DNA of 64,000 nt. It comes from Thermoproteota archaeon (GTDB taxonomy: Archaea > Thermoproteota > Thermoprotei_A > EX4484-217-1). How positions within the stretch are numbered: position 1 is the first letter of the stretch; the number at the start of each line of letters is the position of its first letter. This document shows positions 1 to 9,279 of the stretch, piece by piece. The position numbers and the translations under genes are program-made. Below the pieces are notes generated by a model. The model was not told the origin of the DNA. It saw nothing but the letters and a program-made list of their open reading frames with translations, and did no database searches. The stretch lies in assembly GCA_029258915.1 (NCBI GenBank), contig JAPDJU010000003.1, positions 120,082 through 184,081 on the forward strand, given 5' to 3'.

Positions 1-6
1 AATGTT

Positions 7-390
7 TTACGAACATACTATAGTTTTGTCTTTAGGTATGTAAGGTATTTTTATTACTAATAATTCTAAGTCCTTACTTACTGCCCTGACCGTGTGTTTT
101 TCCTTAGGGTTTATTAGCATGAAGTCTCCTTTCTTTACTATAAATTTCTCTTTTTTACCATTAGATTCCACTATAACTACTCCTAAGCCGTTAAGGAAAA
201 CAAATACTTCGGCATGTTTTTCATGATAATGTTTTTTAGCTATTACACCCTTAGGTATAATTACTTTTAAGAAAGCTATCGGAAGGTTATTGATAGTAGT
301 TTCTAAGAATATTTTCCTTAAATAATTCTCCCTTTTCTCTAATTCTACCTCTCTAATTTTAAAATACTTAACCATGAAAACACCCAGCAT
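7..390 (-). CDS. Small single-domain cupin protein
   Basis: The 127-residue protein is one cupin barrel. The first metal-binding motif is visible as HYHEKHAEVFVFLNG near residues 54-68 and the second as PKEKHTVRA near 95-103, so a metal-binding beta-barrel is likely. The substrate cannot be deduced; relatives include sugar isomerases, dioxygenases and small sensors. The start may be the ATG at 390 or the ATG at 375, which gives a more usual N-terminus (MVKYFKI). The gene is complete, its stop lying at 7-9. It is transcribed away from the tRNA-Lys gene. Confidence 0.8.
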   Translation of the reverse strand: MLGVFMVKYFKIREVELEKRENYLRKIFLETTINNLPIAFLKVIIPKGVIAKKHYHEKHAEVFVFLNGLGVVIVESNGKKEKFIVKKGDFMLINPKEKHTVRAVSKDLELLVIKIPYIPKDKTIVCS

Positions 391-406
391 GGGAAGCTTG
401 AAATTG

Positions 407-473
407 TCAGCCTATCAACCCTTCTTCATAACCCTTCATAAGAAAAGGGTTAAGTTTATGTCGGCTTCATCAT
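407..473 (-). ncRNA. Possible C/D box sRNA (weak)
   Basis: On the minus strand this stretch opens with a perfect box C (ATGATGA, 473 to 467) and closes with a box D (CTGA, 410 to 407), 67 nt in all. An internal ATGAAGA could be box C'. No convincing box D' is seen, and the middle holds two tandem copies of an ATGAAGGGTT-like unit. The guide next to box D would read AGGGTTGATAGG. The terminal stem is poor, so this could be chance in a short intergenic region. Confidence 0.28.
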
Positions 474-528
474 CCAGCTAAAATATAAATATAAGCAGAT
501 TTAAATTGTTACCTATCTAAGCGAAAAG

Positions 529-540
529 GTTTAAAAAGAA
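529..540 (+). promoter_or_regulatory. TATA-like promoter of tRNA-Lys
   Basis: An A/T-rich box (TTTAAAAAG) preceded by a purine-rich stretch lies about 30-40 nt upstream of the tRNA start, the usual place for an archaeal TATA/BRE element. Confidence 0.45.
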
Positions 541-568
541 AAGGGAAAAACAACATACAGAGAAAAAA

Positions 569-851
<283 letters not shown>

Positions 852-869
852 TATCTTTTACATTTTAAT

Positions 870-1640
870 GTGGTTGCAATGTTTTTCGAAATTATTAGCG
901 GTGTCTATGTTGTTGCTGGTTTTCCAGCCATATATCTTAGACATTGGGATTCCCTTATTATCGCTGATTTGCATTTAGGCTTCGAAGAATCTATTGCTAG
1001 TAAAGGTTTTTATGTACCATATGTTCAACTAAATAAAATTATTGAGAAGCTTAAGCAAGTACTAGCTTTAGTTAAACCTTCACGCGTAATAATAAATGGA
1101 GACATTAAACATGAGTTTGGTAGGCTTCTTAGACAGGAAAGAGAGGAAGTAATAAAGTTAGTAGAGTTCTTACGAAGCAACAAAATACATTATATTACCA
1201 TTGTTAGAGGAAATCATGATAATTTTATTTCATATATTCTAAAAAAACTTGGCGTAGGTTTTGTTGATGTATTAACACTTAACAGTATTGTTTTAACTCA
1301 TGGGCATTTGGACTTAGAACCTAATTTACTAAAAGGAGAACTTATTATTATAGGGCATGAACATCCGGCTGTCATCTTAAGAGATGAGCTAGGTACAGCA
1401 CATAAATTTTCATGCTTAGCTATTGGTGAGCTTAATACAGGTCAAAAAGTTCTCATAATGCCCTCTTTAAGCATTTATGCTACAGGCAATGTTTTAACTC
1501 TTGATAGGAAAAGCTATCTTTCACCATTAATTAGAAAGCATTGCGCAATTGAGAAGTTAAAGCCATACATTATAGATGAAGAGTTAGGGGTGTTAGAACT
1601 CCCCGATCTCGAAACTTTAGCTACTATGGGATATTTTTAG
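870..1640 (+). CDS. Calcineurin-like metallophosphoesterase
   Basis: This 256-residue protein shows the metal-binding motifs of the superfamily in order: DLHLG (about 33-37), NGDIKHEF (about 76-83), RGNHD (about 113-117), THGH (about 143-146) and GHEHP (about 162-166). It belongs to the archaeal group of small cytosolic phosphoesterases related to the DNA-ligase-associated type. The substrate is unknown. The start is GTG at 870, or ATG at 879 three codons later. It begins 25 nt after the tRNA-Lys CCA end, so it may share the tRNA transcript or be leaderless. Confidence 0.85.
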   Translation: MVAMFFEIISGVYVVAGFPAIYLRHWDSLIIADLHLGFEESIASKGFYVPYVQLNKIIEKLKQVLALVKPSRVIINGDIKHEFGRLLRQEREEVIKLVEFLRSNKIHYITIVRGNHDNFISYILKKLGVGFVDVLTLNSIVLTHGHLDLEPNLLKGELIIIGHEHPAVILRDELGTAHKFSCLAIGELNTGQKVLIMPSLSIYATGNVLTLDRKSYLSPLIRKHCAIEKLKPYIIDEELGVLELPDLETLATMGYF

Positions 1641-1721
1641 AGCATTTGCTAAGCAACTATAGAAGGTAAATTTATAAGAGTTTTTAAAGCTTTAAAAACA
1701 CTGTAGGCAGTTCTGCAAGAG

Positions 1722-2288
1722 TTGATGTTTATGCGGATACCTAGAATTAGCGTTAAAATAGAAAATATTGTTTCGACAGTGACTCTTGAGCAAAGAATAG
1801 ACTTACACGCTATTGAAAGAGCAATACCAGCTGTTGAATACAATCCAGAACAGTTTCCAGGACTTGTTTTTAGACTCGAAAGACCCCGAGTAACAGCGTT
1901 AATATTTAGTTCAGGTAAAATGGTAGTAACCGGAGCTAAAAGCGTAGACAATTTGAAAAGAGCTGTAAAGAAAATAATTAGGGTTCTAAAAGAAAACGGT
2001 ATAATAGTTACAGGTAGGCCTAAAGTACAAATACAAAACATCGTAGCATCAGCAAATTTAGGTGTCGAAGTGAATCTCGAAATGGCTGCTTTAATGTTAG
2101 AAAACTGTATGTATGAGCCAGAACAGTTCCCAGGACTAATATATAGAATGAGCGAACCAAGAGTTGTATTACTTATTTTCAGTTCAGGTAAAATGGTAGT
2201 AACCGGAGCTAAGCGTGAAGAACAAATATACGAAGTCGTTAAGAAAATATATTATAAACTTGATGAACTAGGCTGTCTAAGGAAATAG
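1722..2288 (+). CDS. tbp: TATA-box binding protein
   Basis: The protein (188 residues at most) is made of the two imperfect direct repeats of TBP, each containing a copy of EQFPGL followed by [11 protein letters not shown]. The repeats form the saddle that binds the TATA element and recruits TFB and RNA polymerase. Possible starts are TTG 1722, ATG 1725 and ATG 1731; the later ATGs fit the usual N-terminus ([17 protein letters not shown]). Length and order match archaeal TBP exactly. A TTTAAAAA box lies just upstream. Confidence 0.97.
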   Translation: MMFMRIPRISVKIENIVSTVTLEQRIDLHAIERAIPAVEYNPEQFPGLVFRLERPRVTALIFSSGKMVVTGAKSVDNLKRAVKKIIRVLKENGIIVTGRPKVQIQNIVASANLGVEVNLEMAALMLENCMYEPEQFPGLIYRMSEPRVVLLIFSSGKMVVTGAKREEQIYEVVKKIYYKLDELGCLRK

Positions 2289-2361
2289 AGGAGCAAGGAT
2301 TAAAAATAAACCCTATATTAACATATTTTTCATATCTAACCCCGTAGTGGGGATTTTAGCT

Positions 2362-4395
2362 TTGATCTTAAGTGACTTTGACTTAAGAAATTACATTAGA
2401 ACGGGTAGGCTTAAGATAATACCGTTCAGCAATGAAATAATTAGAGAGAACGGTTTAGACTTGAGGCTTGGAAGATCTATAGCTAGATTAAAGAACATAG
2501 ATAGCATTTTTGATATCAGAGGTAAAATAGATGTTAAAAAGTATTATAATGTTAAAGCAGGAGACTCGTTTATAATAAGGCCTAGTGAGCGCGTCTTATT
2601 ACATACCCTAGAGTACGTTAAGCTACCCCCCGAACTTATGGGCTTCGTCAACTTAAGAAGCACCTACGCAAGATTGGGATTAAGCATACCACCCTGCTTA
2701 GCTGAAGACACTATCGTTATGGATCCTGTTAAAGGCCCGTTAAAGGCTATTAATGCAGAAAGCGTTTTTAGTGTAGATATTGAATCATGTAATATTCTTC
2801 ATGAAAAGACAAGAAAGTATGTAAGTGATTATTTAGGAATTATGATGAAGGTTAGAACAAAGATCTCAGAAATTGTTACAACACCTAATCACAGGTTTAT
2901 AAGGTTTAACCCAGCGCTGACCATGGAAGAGGCTTATGCTAGTTCATTAAATGAAGGAGACTTATTAGCTACGGTAAGAACGTTTAGTCCAAGTAAAACA
3001 CTGGTGGTTCCAGTGTTAAAACCATATCCTAATCTTCATGTAAGAGTATCAGATACGTTATCCTCAAAAATAGAGAGTAAAATTAGAGAACATGGCTTAA
3101 CAATTTCCGAGACAGCTAAAATTCTTGGAAAGCATCATAAATCCTATCTAATAAACTTACTAAATAACGTTTATGGTGTTAAATGGTTTTTCTTGGAGAA
3201 AGTACTTAGAATGCTTGAAATACCGGTAGAGAAGAATTTAGATGAGATAGTATTTTATTCGAGGAAGGCTAAAAAATACCTGCCATTATCAACGTTATAC
3301 AAACGTATTGATGAAAGTTTAGCTTATGTTATAGGCTATATTGTTGGAGATGGTGGTTTAAGTAGCATTAAAAGCTATAAAAATGTAAGGTTAGGCTTAA
3401 CGGATAAAAATAGAGAACAACTAGAGAAAGTAGTTAATATTCTAAGAAGAAAGTTTGACGAGTTAGCTGATGAACTCACTATAGAAAGGATTGAAAGGAA
3501 ATATAGAGTCTATATTCCAACAATACTTACAAAAACCTTCTCATATAACTTTGGAAGCGGATTAAGGGAAAGTAGAAGTAGAGAGATACCAGAGAAGATA
3601 AGAATAGCCCCTAATAATATTATCGCTAGCTTTATTGCTGGTTTATTCGATGCTAAAGGATATTCAAGCAATTTTACAACGTATATTTCTACTTCAAGTA
3701 GGGTTTTAGCTTTCCAATTGCAATTACTCCTATTAAGACTGGGTATAATATCAAGAGTAGTAGTTAAGAAGACTATGTGGAAGCGGTATCAAGTAATAAT
3801 CCAAGGAAAGAGAAATGTTGAGATATTCTTAAATGAAATATGCAAATATTGCAGTAAACCTGTAAGAGCAAAAATAAAACGTGAGACATTTGATAAAATA
3901 CCATTAAACTTCATGTTAATTGAAGCTCTTAAAAAACTACCACATAGCGATATAGAAGTTAGAAGAAAAATAGATAACTATGTTTACAGGCGGAGAGTAC
4001 CCTACAATAAAGTAGGCTTAGTAATTAAAAAACTGACAGAGTATAAGCCAACATGCTACGATATGGCTATTAGAGATCTACTAGTTTTGTCAAAATGGTT
4101 CTGGGACACTGTAACACATATTGAAAAAATGTATTATAAGGAAGGCAAAATAGTGGATTGGGAAACAACAACACAACACTATGCAGCTGGTGTTTACGTA
4201 ACTCATAACACAATAATCGATGGTGGTTTTGAAGGACAATTAACTATTGAGCTTATTGGAGGCCCATTTCCTGTCAAACTTTATGCTGGTGAAAGATTTA
4301 TTCATGTAGTTTTTGCAAAGCTTACAAGTCCTGTTGAAAAACCATATACGGGTAAGTATCAAGGTCAGAAAGGGGTTACTTTACCTAAGCTCTAA
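2362..4395 (+). CDS. dcd: dCTP deaminase precursor interrupted by an intein
   Basis: The extein parts join to about 172 residues of dCTP deaminase, which converts dCTP to dUTP for dTMP synthesis. The family start ILSDFDLRNYI is seen, then STYARLGL before the intein and IIDGGFEGQLTIEL after it. I choose TTG at 2362 because it gives the normal N-terminus and has GGGGAT (2349-2354) upstream; GTG at 2347 would add five residues. The intein sits inside the conserved substrate-binding region, so the enzyme should be inactive until spliced. The 3' end overlaps the convergent alkyltransferase gene by 15 bp. Confidence 0.92.
   Translation: MILSDFDLRNYIRTGRLKIIPFSNEIIRENGLDLRLGRSIARLKNIDSIFDIRGKIDVKKYYNVKAGDSFIIRPSERVLLHTLEYVKLPPELMGFVNLRSTYARLGLSIPPCLAEDTIVMDPVKGPLKAINAESVFSVDIESCNILHEKTRKYVSDYLGIMMKVRTKISEIVTTPNHRFIRFNPALTMEEAYASSLNEGDLLATVRTFSPSKTLVVPVLKPYPNLHVRVSDTLSSKIESKIREHGLTISETAKILGKHHKSYLINLLNNVYGVKWFFLEKVLRMLEIPVEKNLDEIVFYSRKAKKYLPLSTLYKRIDESLAYVIGYIVGDGGLSSIKSYKNVRLGLTDKNREQLEKVVNILRRKFDELADELTIERIERKYRVYIPTILTKTFSYNFGSGLRESRSREIPEKIRIAPNNIIASFIAGLFDAKGYSSNFTTYISTSSRVLAFQLQLLLLRLGIISRVVVKKTMWKRYQVIIQGKRNVEIFLNEICKYCSKPVRAKIKRETFDKIPLNFMLIEALKKLPHSDIEVRRKIDNYVYRRRVPYNKVGLVIKKLTEYKPTCYDMAIRDLLVLSKWFWDTVTHIEKMYYKEGKIVDWETTTQHYAAGVYVTHNTIIDGGFEGQLTIELIGGPFPVKLYAGERFIHVVFAKLTSPVEKPYTGKYQGQKGVTLPKL
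2695..4209 (+). other. Intein in dcd with LAGLIDADG endonuclease domain
   Basis: This 505-residue intein begins with Cys (CLAEDTIV, block A), has block B TTPNHRF with the Thr and His in place, and ends VYVTHN followed by Thr as the +1 extein residue. The penultimate His and terminal Asn needed for cyclisation are present. A LAGLIDADG homing endonuclease domain is embedded: motif one is IGYIVGDGG (about 3334-3357) and motif two is IAGLFDAKGY (about 3634-3663). In motif two the position normally held by the second acidic residue is Lys (codon 3655-3657), so nuclease activity is doubtful although splicing should work. Confidence 0.92.
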
Positions 4396-4719
4396 GATTT
4401 CTTTTAAACTAACTATGTTCTTCTTAGAAACAACAACCTTGTTACCTATTCTATATATCTTTAAACCTTCAATCTCTAACAATTTTTTCTTAAACTCCAC
4501 ACCTAAGCTATAGCCTCCTACGTCTCCATTGTGTTTAATTACCCTGTGGCATGGAATAACTATTATTTCCTTATTTTCAGCTAAAATTTTACCTATAAGT
4601 CTAGGGCTTTTACCTACGATTTCTGATAGAAGCTTATATGTTGTAACTTTTCCTATAGGTACTAGCTGTAAAAGAGTGTACGTTATCTCTTTTAGTGTTG
4701 AATATTTTAATTTACCCAT
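4381..4719 (-). CDS. ogt: O6-alkylguanine-DNA alkyltransferase
   Basis: The 112-residue protein is the C-terminal MGMT/Ogt catalytic domain. It holds the helix-turn-helix segment (GKVTTYKLLSEIVG), an Arg-finger-like region and the active-site motif IPCHRV with the acceptor Cys, followed by GGY. It removes alkyl groups from O6-guanine by transferring them irreversibly to that Cys. It lacks the N-terminal domain of larger homologues. Because the Cys is retained it should be a real transferase and not an alkyltransferase-like protein. The end overlaps dcd by 15 bp in convergent orientation. Confidence 0.92.
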   Translation of the reverse strand: MGKLKYSTLKEITYTLLQLVPIGKVTTYKLLSEIVGKSPRLIGKILAENKEIIVIPCHRVIKHNGDVGGYSLGVEFKKKLLEIEGLKIYRIGNKVVVSKKNIVSLKEILELR

Positions 4720-4777
4720 AGATTTATCCTCATTAAAATTAAAATTGTAGAAGTGTATGATAAGTTCTTAGATATAT

Positions 4778-4838
4778 GCTGTGATGAACAGGCTAGGATT
4801 TGATTAGGAAATGATAGTGTAAGGTAGGCCTCTGAGCA
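4778..4838 (+). ncRNA. Candidate C/D box sRNA
   Basis: Ordered boxes are visible: C GTGATGA (4781-4787), a 12-nt guide, D' TTGA (4800-4803), C' ATGATAG (4811-4817), a 14-nt guide and D CTGA (4832-4835). Spacing is typical of archaeal C/D sRNAs (about 58 nt). The guide next to D reads TAAGGTAGGCCT and the one next to D' ACAGGCTAGGAT; I could not assign targets. It would lie in the upstream region of the uracil-DNA glycosylase gene. Confidence 0.45.
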
Positions 4839-4870
4839 TATAATGTATAATGATGTGAGGTATTAAGTTA

Positions 4871-5500
4871 TTGGCTTTAAAAAATGATGGTTGGAAAAAA
4901 CTTGTAGAAGAAATAAGGAATTGCAAAAAATGTAGACTGCATAAAAATAGAAGAAACACTGTTCCAGGTGAAGGATCATTAAACACCAAGCTCATGTTTA
5001 TTGGCGAAGCTCCGGGCGTTAAAGAAGATGAAGAGGGAAGGCCTTTCGTAGGTGCTGCAGGTAAGTTGTTAACTAAACTCCTTGAAAATAATGGTATAAG
5101 TAGAGAAGAAGTTTTCATAACTAATGTTGTTAAATGTAGACCTCCAGGCAATAGAGAACCCTACGATGACGAGATTAAAGCATGTTTACCATACTTAACT
5201 AGACAAATAGCTATGATAAAACCTAAAATAATAGTTACACTAGGTAGGGTTTCTACTAAAATACTGTACTCTTTAGCTCACATACCGTTTACTAGTATGA
5301 GTAAACTGCATGGAAGTGTAAGAAACGTATACATAAATGGTTTAGAGATAAAACTTATTGCTACATATCATCCGGCAGCAGCACTTTATAATCCGCAGCT
5401 TAGAACTATCCTAGAGAAGGACTTTAAGCTTATAATAACGGTGTATAGGGAGAATATTAGGGTCTCAAAAACCCATACTCTGCTTGACTTTTTTAGGTAG
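4871..5500 (+). CDS. Family-4 uracil-DNA glycosylase (4Fe-4S)
   Basis: This 209-residue thermophilic uracil-DNA glycosylase removes uracil from DNA. The Cys pair CKKC (about 17-20) and two further Cys, in VVKCRPP (about 88) and ACLPYL (about 104), would hold the iron-sulfur cluster. Motif A is GEAPGVKEDEEGRPFVG (about 46-62) and motif B TYHPAAALYNP (about 173-183). The start is TTG at 4871. The stop is followed two bases later by the start of the SpoIIM-like gene, so the two are probably co-transcribed. It fits with the neighbouring alkyltransferase as a repair pair. Confidence 0.93.
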   Translation: MALKNDGWKKLVEEIRNCKKCRLHKNRRNTVPGEGSLNTKLMFIGEAPGVKEDEEGRPFVGAAGKLLTKLLENNGISREEVFITNVVKCRPPGNREPYDDEIKACLPYLTRQIAMIKPKIIVTLGRVSTKILYSLAHIPFTSMSKLHGSVRNVYINGLEIKLIATYHPAAALYNPQLRTILEKDFKLIITVYRENIRVSKTHTLLDFFR

Positions 5501-5502
5501 AG

Positions 5503-7071
5503 TTGAAGAAAACCATGGAAAAAGAATTGATCCCTAAAAAGCCTATTGATGTATTAAAAATAGGTTACATGTATATTTTACGTAATCCTAAAGTTATAAT
5601 TCCATTTATGATTTATGAGGCTGGTTTTATAATAGGCCAAGCAGTATTCGTTATATCATTCCTTACACTGCTAAGCTATTTTAAAGCATTTAATTTAATA
5701 CCTAAAATCGTAGAAGAACTTTCAAAAGAAAATTACGAATATTTACTTAACCCTGAAATACTTCATCCAGTAATCGTAACATTATTTATCACAGCATCAG
5801 CATACGTTATTGTTATTTTAGTTTTTGACAGCTTTGTTAAAGCAGGACTCTTCCCGTATCTTAGGAAAATACTTGTTGAAGGCGGTGGAGACTTAAAGAC
5901 CTTTTTAGGCTATGCTTTTTATAGATGGAGATTAGTATTGAAAACAAATATCCTAGTATACTTAATAATAATTTCTCCACTACTACCTTCCATTACCATA
6001 TTCTATTTTAGCATATCTAAAATTATACCAACTTTAGGTATGGGCGATAAGATTAGTGATTTAATGCTTGGTATTTCAGCTATAGCTTTCATCGTAGGTA
6101 TTATAATAGCCTTTATACTATATCTTCTCTTAGTGTTTGCGCCCATAGCTGCAGCTATAGATGCCGATAGCCCTATATTTAATGTCTATAAAAGCATAAG
6201 AATTGCTAAAAGGGAAATAGGTTCCGTAATACTTTACCTTTGCGTATTAACATTAATAGCTATAGCTTCTTTAGCTATTGAAGGTATTGTGAAAGTCTTC
6301 TATGTTACTATAACAAGTTTATTCGCACTGATAGTGAGTTTAGCAGTAACTCCCATTATAAACATGTTCCTTGTAGCTGTTTACGAACATCATTTTAATG
6401 AAAGATTTGTTGCAATTAAAGCTAGGAGCATAAGGCTAAGCGACATCATTAAACTAGTTAAAGTTATTGGAGGTACTCATAGATATTTAAAGAAATTTGT
6501 GCTAACAACAGACGGGCTAATGGCCCTCATACTTACAATAGTACTCTTCGTATCAGGATTTATTTTAGGGCTAGTAACAATAAGCCCTGATATAAGGGAT
6601 ATCATAATAAATTCAGGCATAATAGTTCCTGGAAAAATGAATCCTGAGTTTAAAATATACAATAGAATCTTTTTAGGTCTAGATATTTTCTTCCATAACT
6701 GGAGAACATCTCTAGCAACGGCTATGGCAGGTATCGCATATTCCATACCTTCTGCCATAGCAACCCTGTTTAATGGATACGTTATAGGTGTTGTTTACGC
6801 AACCGTAGCTAATCCTATTAAAGCATCAGCTATAATAATTCCTCATGGTATATTGGAAATACCTGCATTCCTTATAGCTAGTGCTGCTGGGTTAAGACTA
6901 GGCCATGTTGTATTTAAGTACATTAAAGGTAAAATTTCATTAGATATATTTGAAGAAGAAATTACAAATACTGCTATCTTAGTTGCCGGTTTAGCTATAT
7001 TATTTTTTATTGCTGGTGTAATTGAAGGTAATATTACTCCTATTATTGCTGAGTCTTTAGGCTGGACGTAG
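5503..7071 (+). CDS. Polytopic membrane protein with C-terminal SpoIIM-like (DUF95) domain
   Basis: The 522-residue protein has many hydrophobic segments (roughly 10-12). The N-terminal half looks like a DUF4013/glycerophosphodiester-type integral membrane domain with a repeated helix pattern. The C-terminal part (about 395-515) carries the SpoIIM-like signature: FNGYVIGVVYA, then IIPHGILEIPAFLIA, then GLRLG. Function is unknown; related proteins are linked to membrane remodelling. The start is TTG 5503 or, more plausibly, ATG 5515. It probably forms an operon with the upstream glycosylase, and its 3' end overlaps the convergent phosphatase gene by 29 bp. Confidence 0.8.
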   Translation: MKKTMEKELIPKKPIDVLKIGYMYILRNPKVIIPFMIYEAGFIIGQAVFVISFLTLLSYFKAFNLIPKIVEELSKENYEYLLNPEILHPVIVTLFITASAYVIVILVFDSFVKAGLFPYLRKILVEGGGDLKTFLGYAFYRWRLVLKTNILVYLIIISPLLPSITIFYFSISKIIPTLGMGDKISDLMLGISAIAFIVGIIIAFILYLLLVFAPIAAAIDADSPIFNVYKSIRIAKREIGSVILYLCVLTLIAIASLAIEGIVKVFYVTITSLFALIVSLAVTPIINMFLVAVYEHHFNERFVAIKARSIRLSDIIKLVKVIGGTHRYLKKFVLTTDGLMALILTIVLFVSGFILGLVTISPDIRDIIINSGIIVPGKMNPEFKIYNRIFLGLDIFFHNWRTSLATAMAGIAYSIPSAIATLFNGYVIGVVYATVANPIKASAIIIPHGILEIPAFLIASAAGLRLGHVVFKYIKGKISLDIFEEEITNTAILVAGLAILFFIAGVIEGNITPIIAESLGWT

Positions 7072-7912
7072 GTTTCTTCATCTTCATTATTTTCCTTGCT
7101 ATTTCTCCTATGACCTTATATTTCCCATAATATTTTCCACTATAAGCTATTATTGAATATATTTTTTCAACATCTAAAATACTTACATCTAAAATATTTC
7201 TATGTAAGCTCTCTACTTTACCTTTAGACTCTAATAAAACGAGTAATGCTGAAGCTATGTCTACATTTCTCAATTTAGACCTTAAGTCTATAAATGCGGC
7301 TGCTATGTCTTTAGCAACATAAACTATGTCTAAGCTTGCTGAACCTAGACTTCTGAGCTTATATGGACCAAATGTTTTTTCTACTTCTTTGAATACATCG
7401 TATGAGTCAAAGTTTAGGTAGCCTAGTATGAACGGGTATTTGCCGAAATCTACTTTTCTAAGGTTACTATCATTTTCATACGCTCCTTGACCCTTTATGG
7501 CATAGTATACTTTGTTTCTAAATACCTCAGCAATAACGCCTACGCTTATATCTGACAGCCTGGCATCTTTACTATACTTAGCTACAGCTATGCTTACTGT
7601 AGCATATGGTATTCCTGCTACGTAATTGTTGCTTCCATCTAAAGGGTCGACTATAACTATTAGCTCAGGTTTTTCACATGTTCTAATCGCTCCTCTTTCT
7701 TCGCTCACATAATGTATTTTGTAATGTTCTTTTAGAAACTCGTTAAGTATCATTTCCTCGGCTTCTAAATCCACTCTTCTAGTTACATCCTCTCTGTTCC
7801 ATTTTACAGGTTCATATTTGTCACGTATTTCCTGGACTTCTCTTAGCCACTTTGCTATGTTTACAGCTATTTTCTTAGTGAAGTTGAGTATGTCTTTTAT
7901 ATTGTAGTTCAT
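7043..7912 (-). CDS. Inositol monophosphatase / fructose-1,6-bisphosphatase family enzyme
   Basis: This 289-residue protein belongs to the lithium-sensitive phosphatase family. The metal site is visible as SEERG (about 70-74) and DPLDGSNNY (about 89-97). Archaeal members often act on both inositol-1-phosphate and fructose-1,6-bisphosphate. The C-terminal WDxAA motif is altered to RNVDIASALL, with the metal-binding Asp kept. It follows the Xaa-Pro dipeptidase gene with a 2-nt gap, so the two form an operon. The last 29 bp overlap the opposing membrane-protein gene. Confidence 0.88.
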   Translation of the reverse strand: MNYNIKDILNFTKKIAVNIAKWLREVQEIRDKYEPVKWNREDVTRRVDLEAEEMILNEFLKEHYKIHYVSEERGAIRTCEKPELIVIVDPLDGSNNYVAGIPYATVSIAVAKYSKDARLSDISVGVIAEVFRNKVYYAIKGQGAYENDSNLRKVDFGKYPFILGYLNFDSYDVFKEVEKTFGPYKLRSLGSASLDIVYVAKDIAAAFIDLRSKLRNVDIASALLVLLESKGKVESLHRNILDVSILDVEKIYSIIAYSGKYYGKYKVIGEIARKIMKMKKPTSSLKTQQ

Positions 7913-7914
7913 AG

Positions 7915-8991
7915 CTAATCAACTAAGTCTTTTTTGAACCTTGAAAGAATACGACAACCAGTTTTAGTAACTAAAACGTCATCTTCAATTCTTATTCCAG
8001 CGTACCCTTTAATATAAACTCCTGGTTCTACAGTGATTACCATTCCTTGTTTGAGTATGTTCTTGCTTTTCTCACCTACAATAGGTAGTTCATGGACATT
8101 TATTCCTATTCCATGTCCCGTATTATGGATAAAATATTCTTTATAACCGTATTCTTCAAGAGTTTTTCTAGCTTCCTTATCTACATCTGATGCTTTAATG
8201 CCAGCTTTAATAGCCCTTATTGCTGCTTTTTGAGCTTCCAAAACAGCTTGAAACATGTCTTTCACCTTACCATCTACTTTACCTACGCTAATAGTTCTCG
8301 TTAAATCGCTTACATAGCCTTTAAAAGTAGCACCTAGATCTACGATGACAACTTCGCCTTTACGAACAATTTTACTTGATGTTACTGCATGAGGTAATGC
8401 TGCATTAGGTCCTGAAGCTACTATTGTTGGGAATGGTGTTTTTTCCGAACCTGAAATTCTCATAGAGTACTCAGCTTTAGCTGCTACATTTAATTCACTA
8501 ATACCATCAATTACAGTGTTTAATGCTTCTTCAAGACCTTTCTCAGCTATTCTAATAGCTTCTACGATTCTTTCCAACTCATCAGTGTCTTTTACCATTC
8601 TTACATTAGCAATATTTTCAGATACATCAGTCAGTTCTATGTTTGGTAGCTTGGTTTTGATAGTATTTACAATAGTGTGTGGAGTACGTTTATAGCATAA
8701 GCCTACTTTCTTACATTTCATGTTTCTTAAACTTTCTATAAGAGCTGCACTGAAGTTTGTATACTGTTCTACATGTATTTTAGATTCTTCTTTTGCCCTT
8801 TCATATTCTAACTTGGGGACGAATAATAAAGGATCATGTTCCTTAGGTATTAAAGCAAATATGCCTTCATAACCTCTGAAATCTGAAACGTAAAATACGT
8901 TTGAGACATCAACTAAAAGTATGCAGTCAAGGTCTTTACTTAAAACTATGTCCATTATTTTTAAGGCTCTTTGAAACATTTCCTGCACCAT
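7915..8991 (-). CDS. pepQ: Xaa-Pro dipeptidase (M24 family)
   Basis: The 358-residue protein has the creatinase-like N-terminal domain and a pita-bread metallopeptidase domain. The metal ligands are seen in order: VDLGATFKGYVSDLTRT (two Asp), HNTGHGIG (His), ITVEPGVY (Glu) and RIEDDVLVT (Glu). It cleaves dipeptides ending in proline in the cytosol. It is the first gene of a two-gene operon with the phosphatase. The start is ATG 8991; an ATG four codons later is possible. Confidence 0.93.
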   Translation of the reverse strand: MVQEMFQRALKIMDIVLSKDLDCILLVDVSNVFYVSDFRGYEGIFALIPKEHDPLLFVPKLEYERAKEESKIHVEQYTNFSAALIESLRNMKCKKVGLCYKRTPHTIVNTIKTKLPNIELTDVSENIANVRMVKDTDELERIVEAIRIAEKGLEEALNTVIDGISELNVAAKAEYSMRISGSEKTPFPTIVASGPNAALPHAVTSSKIVRKGEVVIVDLGATFKGYVSDLTRTISVGKVDGKVKDMFQAVLEAQKAAIRAIKAGIKASDVDKEARKTLEEYGYKEYFIHNTGHGIGINVHELPIVGEKSKNILKQGMVITVEPGVYIKGYAGIRIEDDVLVTKTGCRILSRFKKDLVD

Positions 8992-9035
8992 ATCCTTCTA
9001 TAACATTTTTATTGAAGATAAACATTTAGTATGAT

Positions 9036-9045
9036 GAATTTAAAT
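9036..9045 (+). promoter_or_regulatory. TATA box of small membrane-protein gene
   Basis: AATTTAAATA lies 22-30 nt before the TTG at 9067, the spacing expected for an archaeal TATA box of a leaderless transcript. No Shine-Dalgarno sequence is present. Confidence 0.4.
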
Positions 9046-9066
9046 ACGACCATGAGGCCTTAAGTT

Positions 9067-9279
9067 TTGTCTTCAAAAACACGTTTAGACAAGCTAAAAA
9101 GAGCTTATAAAGCGATGCTTTTACTCGTGTTTATAATCTCTTTATTTAATTTACTTCTAACTCTAGGTAAGATCTTAATAGAGCTTAAGACTAACGTTTA
9201 TATGTTAGATTATGGTTTTCTATTTTTCTGGTTTATGATGTCTGCTGCTTTCGGCTATTTTCTTATGCGGAAAAGATGA
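9067..9279 (+). CDS. Small two-helix membrane protein
   Basis: A 70-residue protein with a basic N-terminus and two hydrophobic segments (about 17-37 and 46-66), ending in RKR. There is no recognisable family. The start is TTG 9067 with a TATA-like box at leaderless distance. Its last 60 bases overlap the end of the opposing HAD gene. A real gene is likely but unproven. Confidence 0.5.
   Translation: MSSKTRLDKLKRAYKAMLLLVFIISLFNLLLTLGKILIELKTNVYMLDYGFLFFWFMMSAAFGYFLMRKR

Noticed and set aside
1649..2041. 130-codon frame opposite TBP
   Set aside because: Antisense of a conserved gene.
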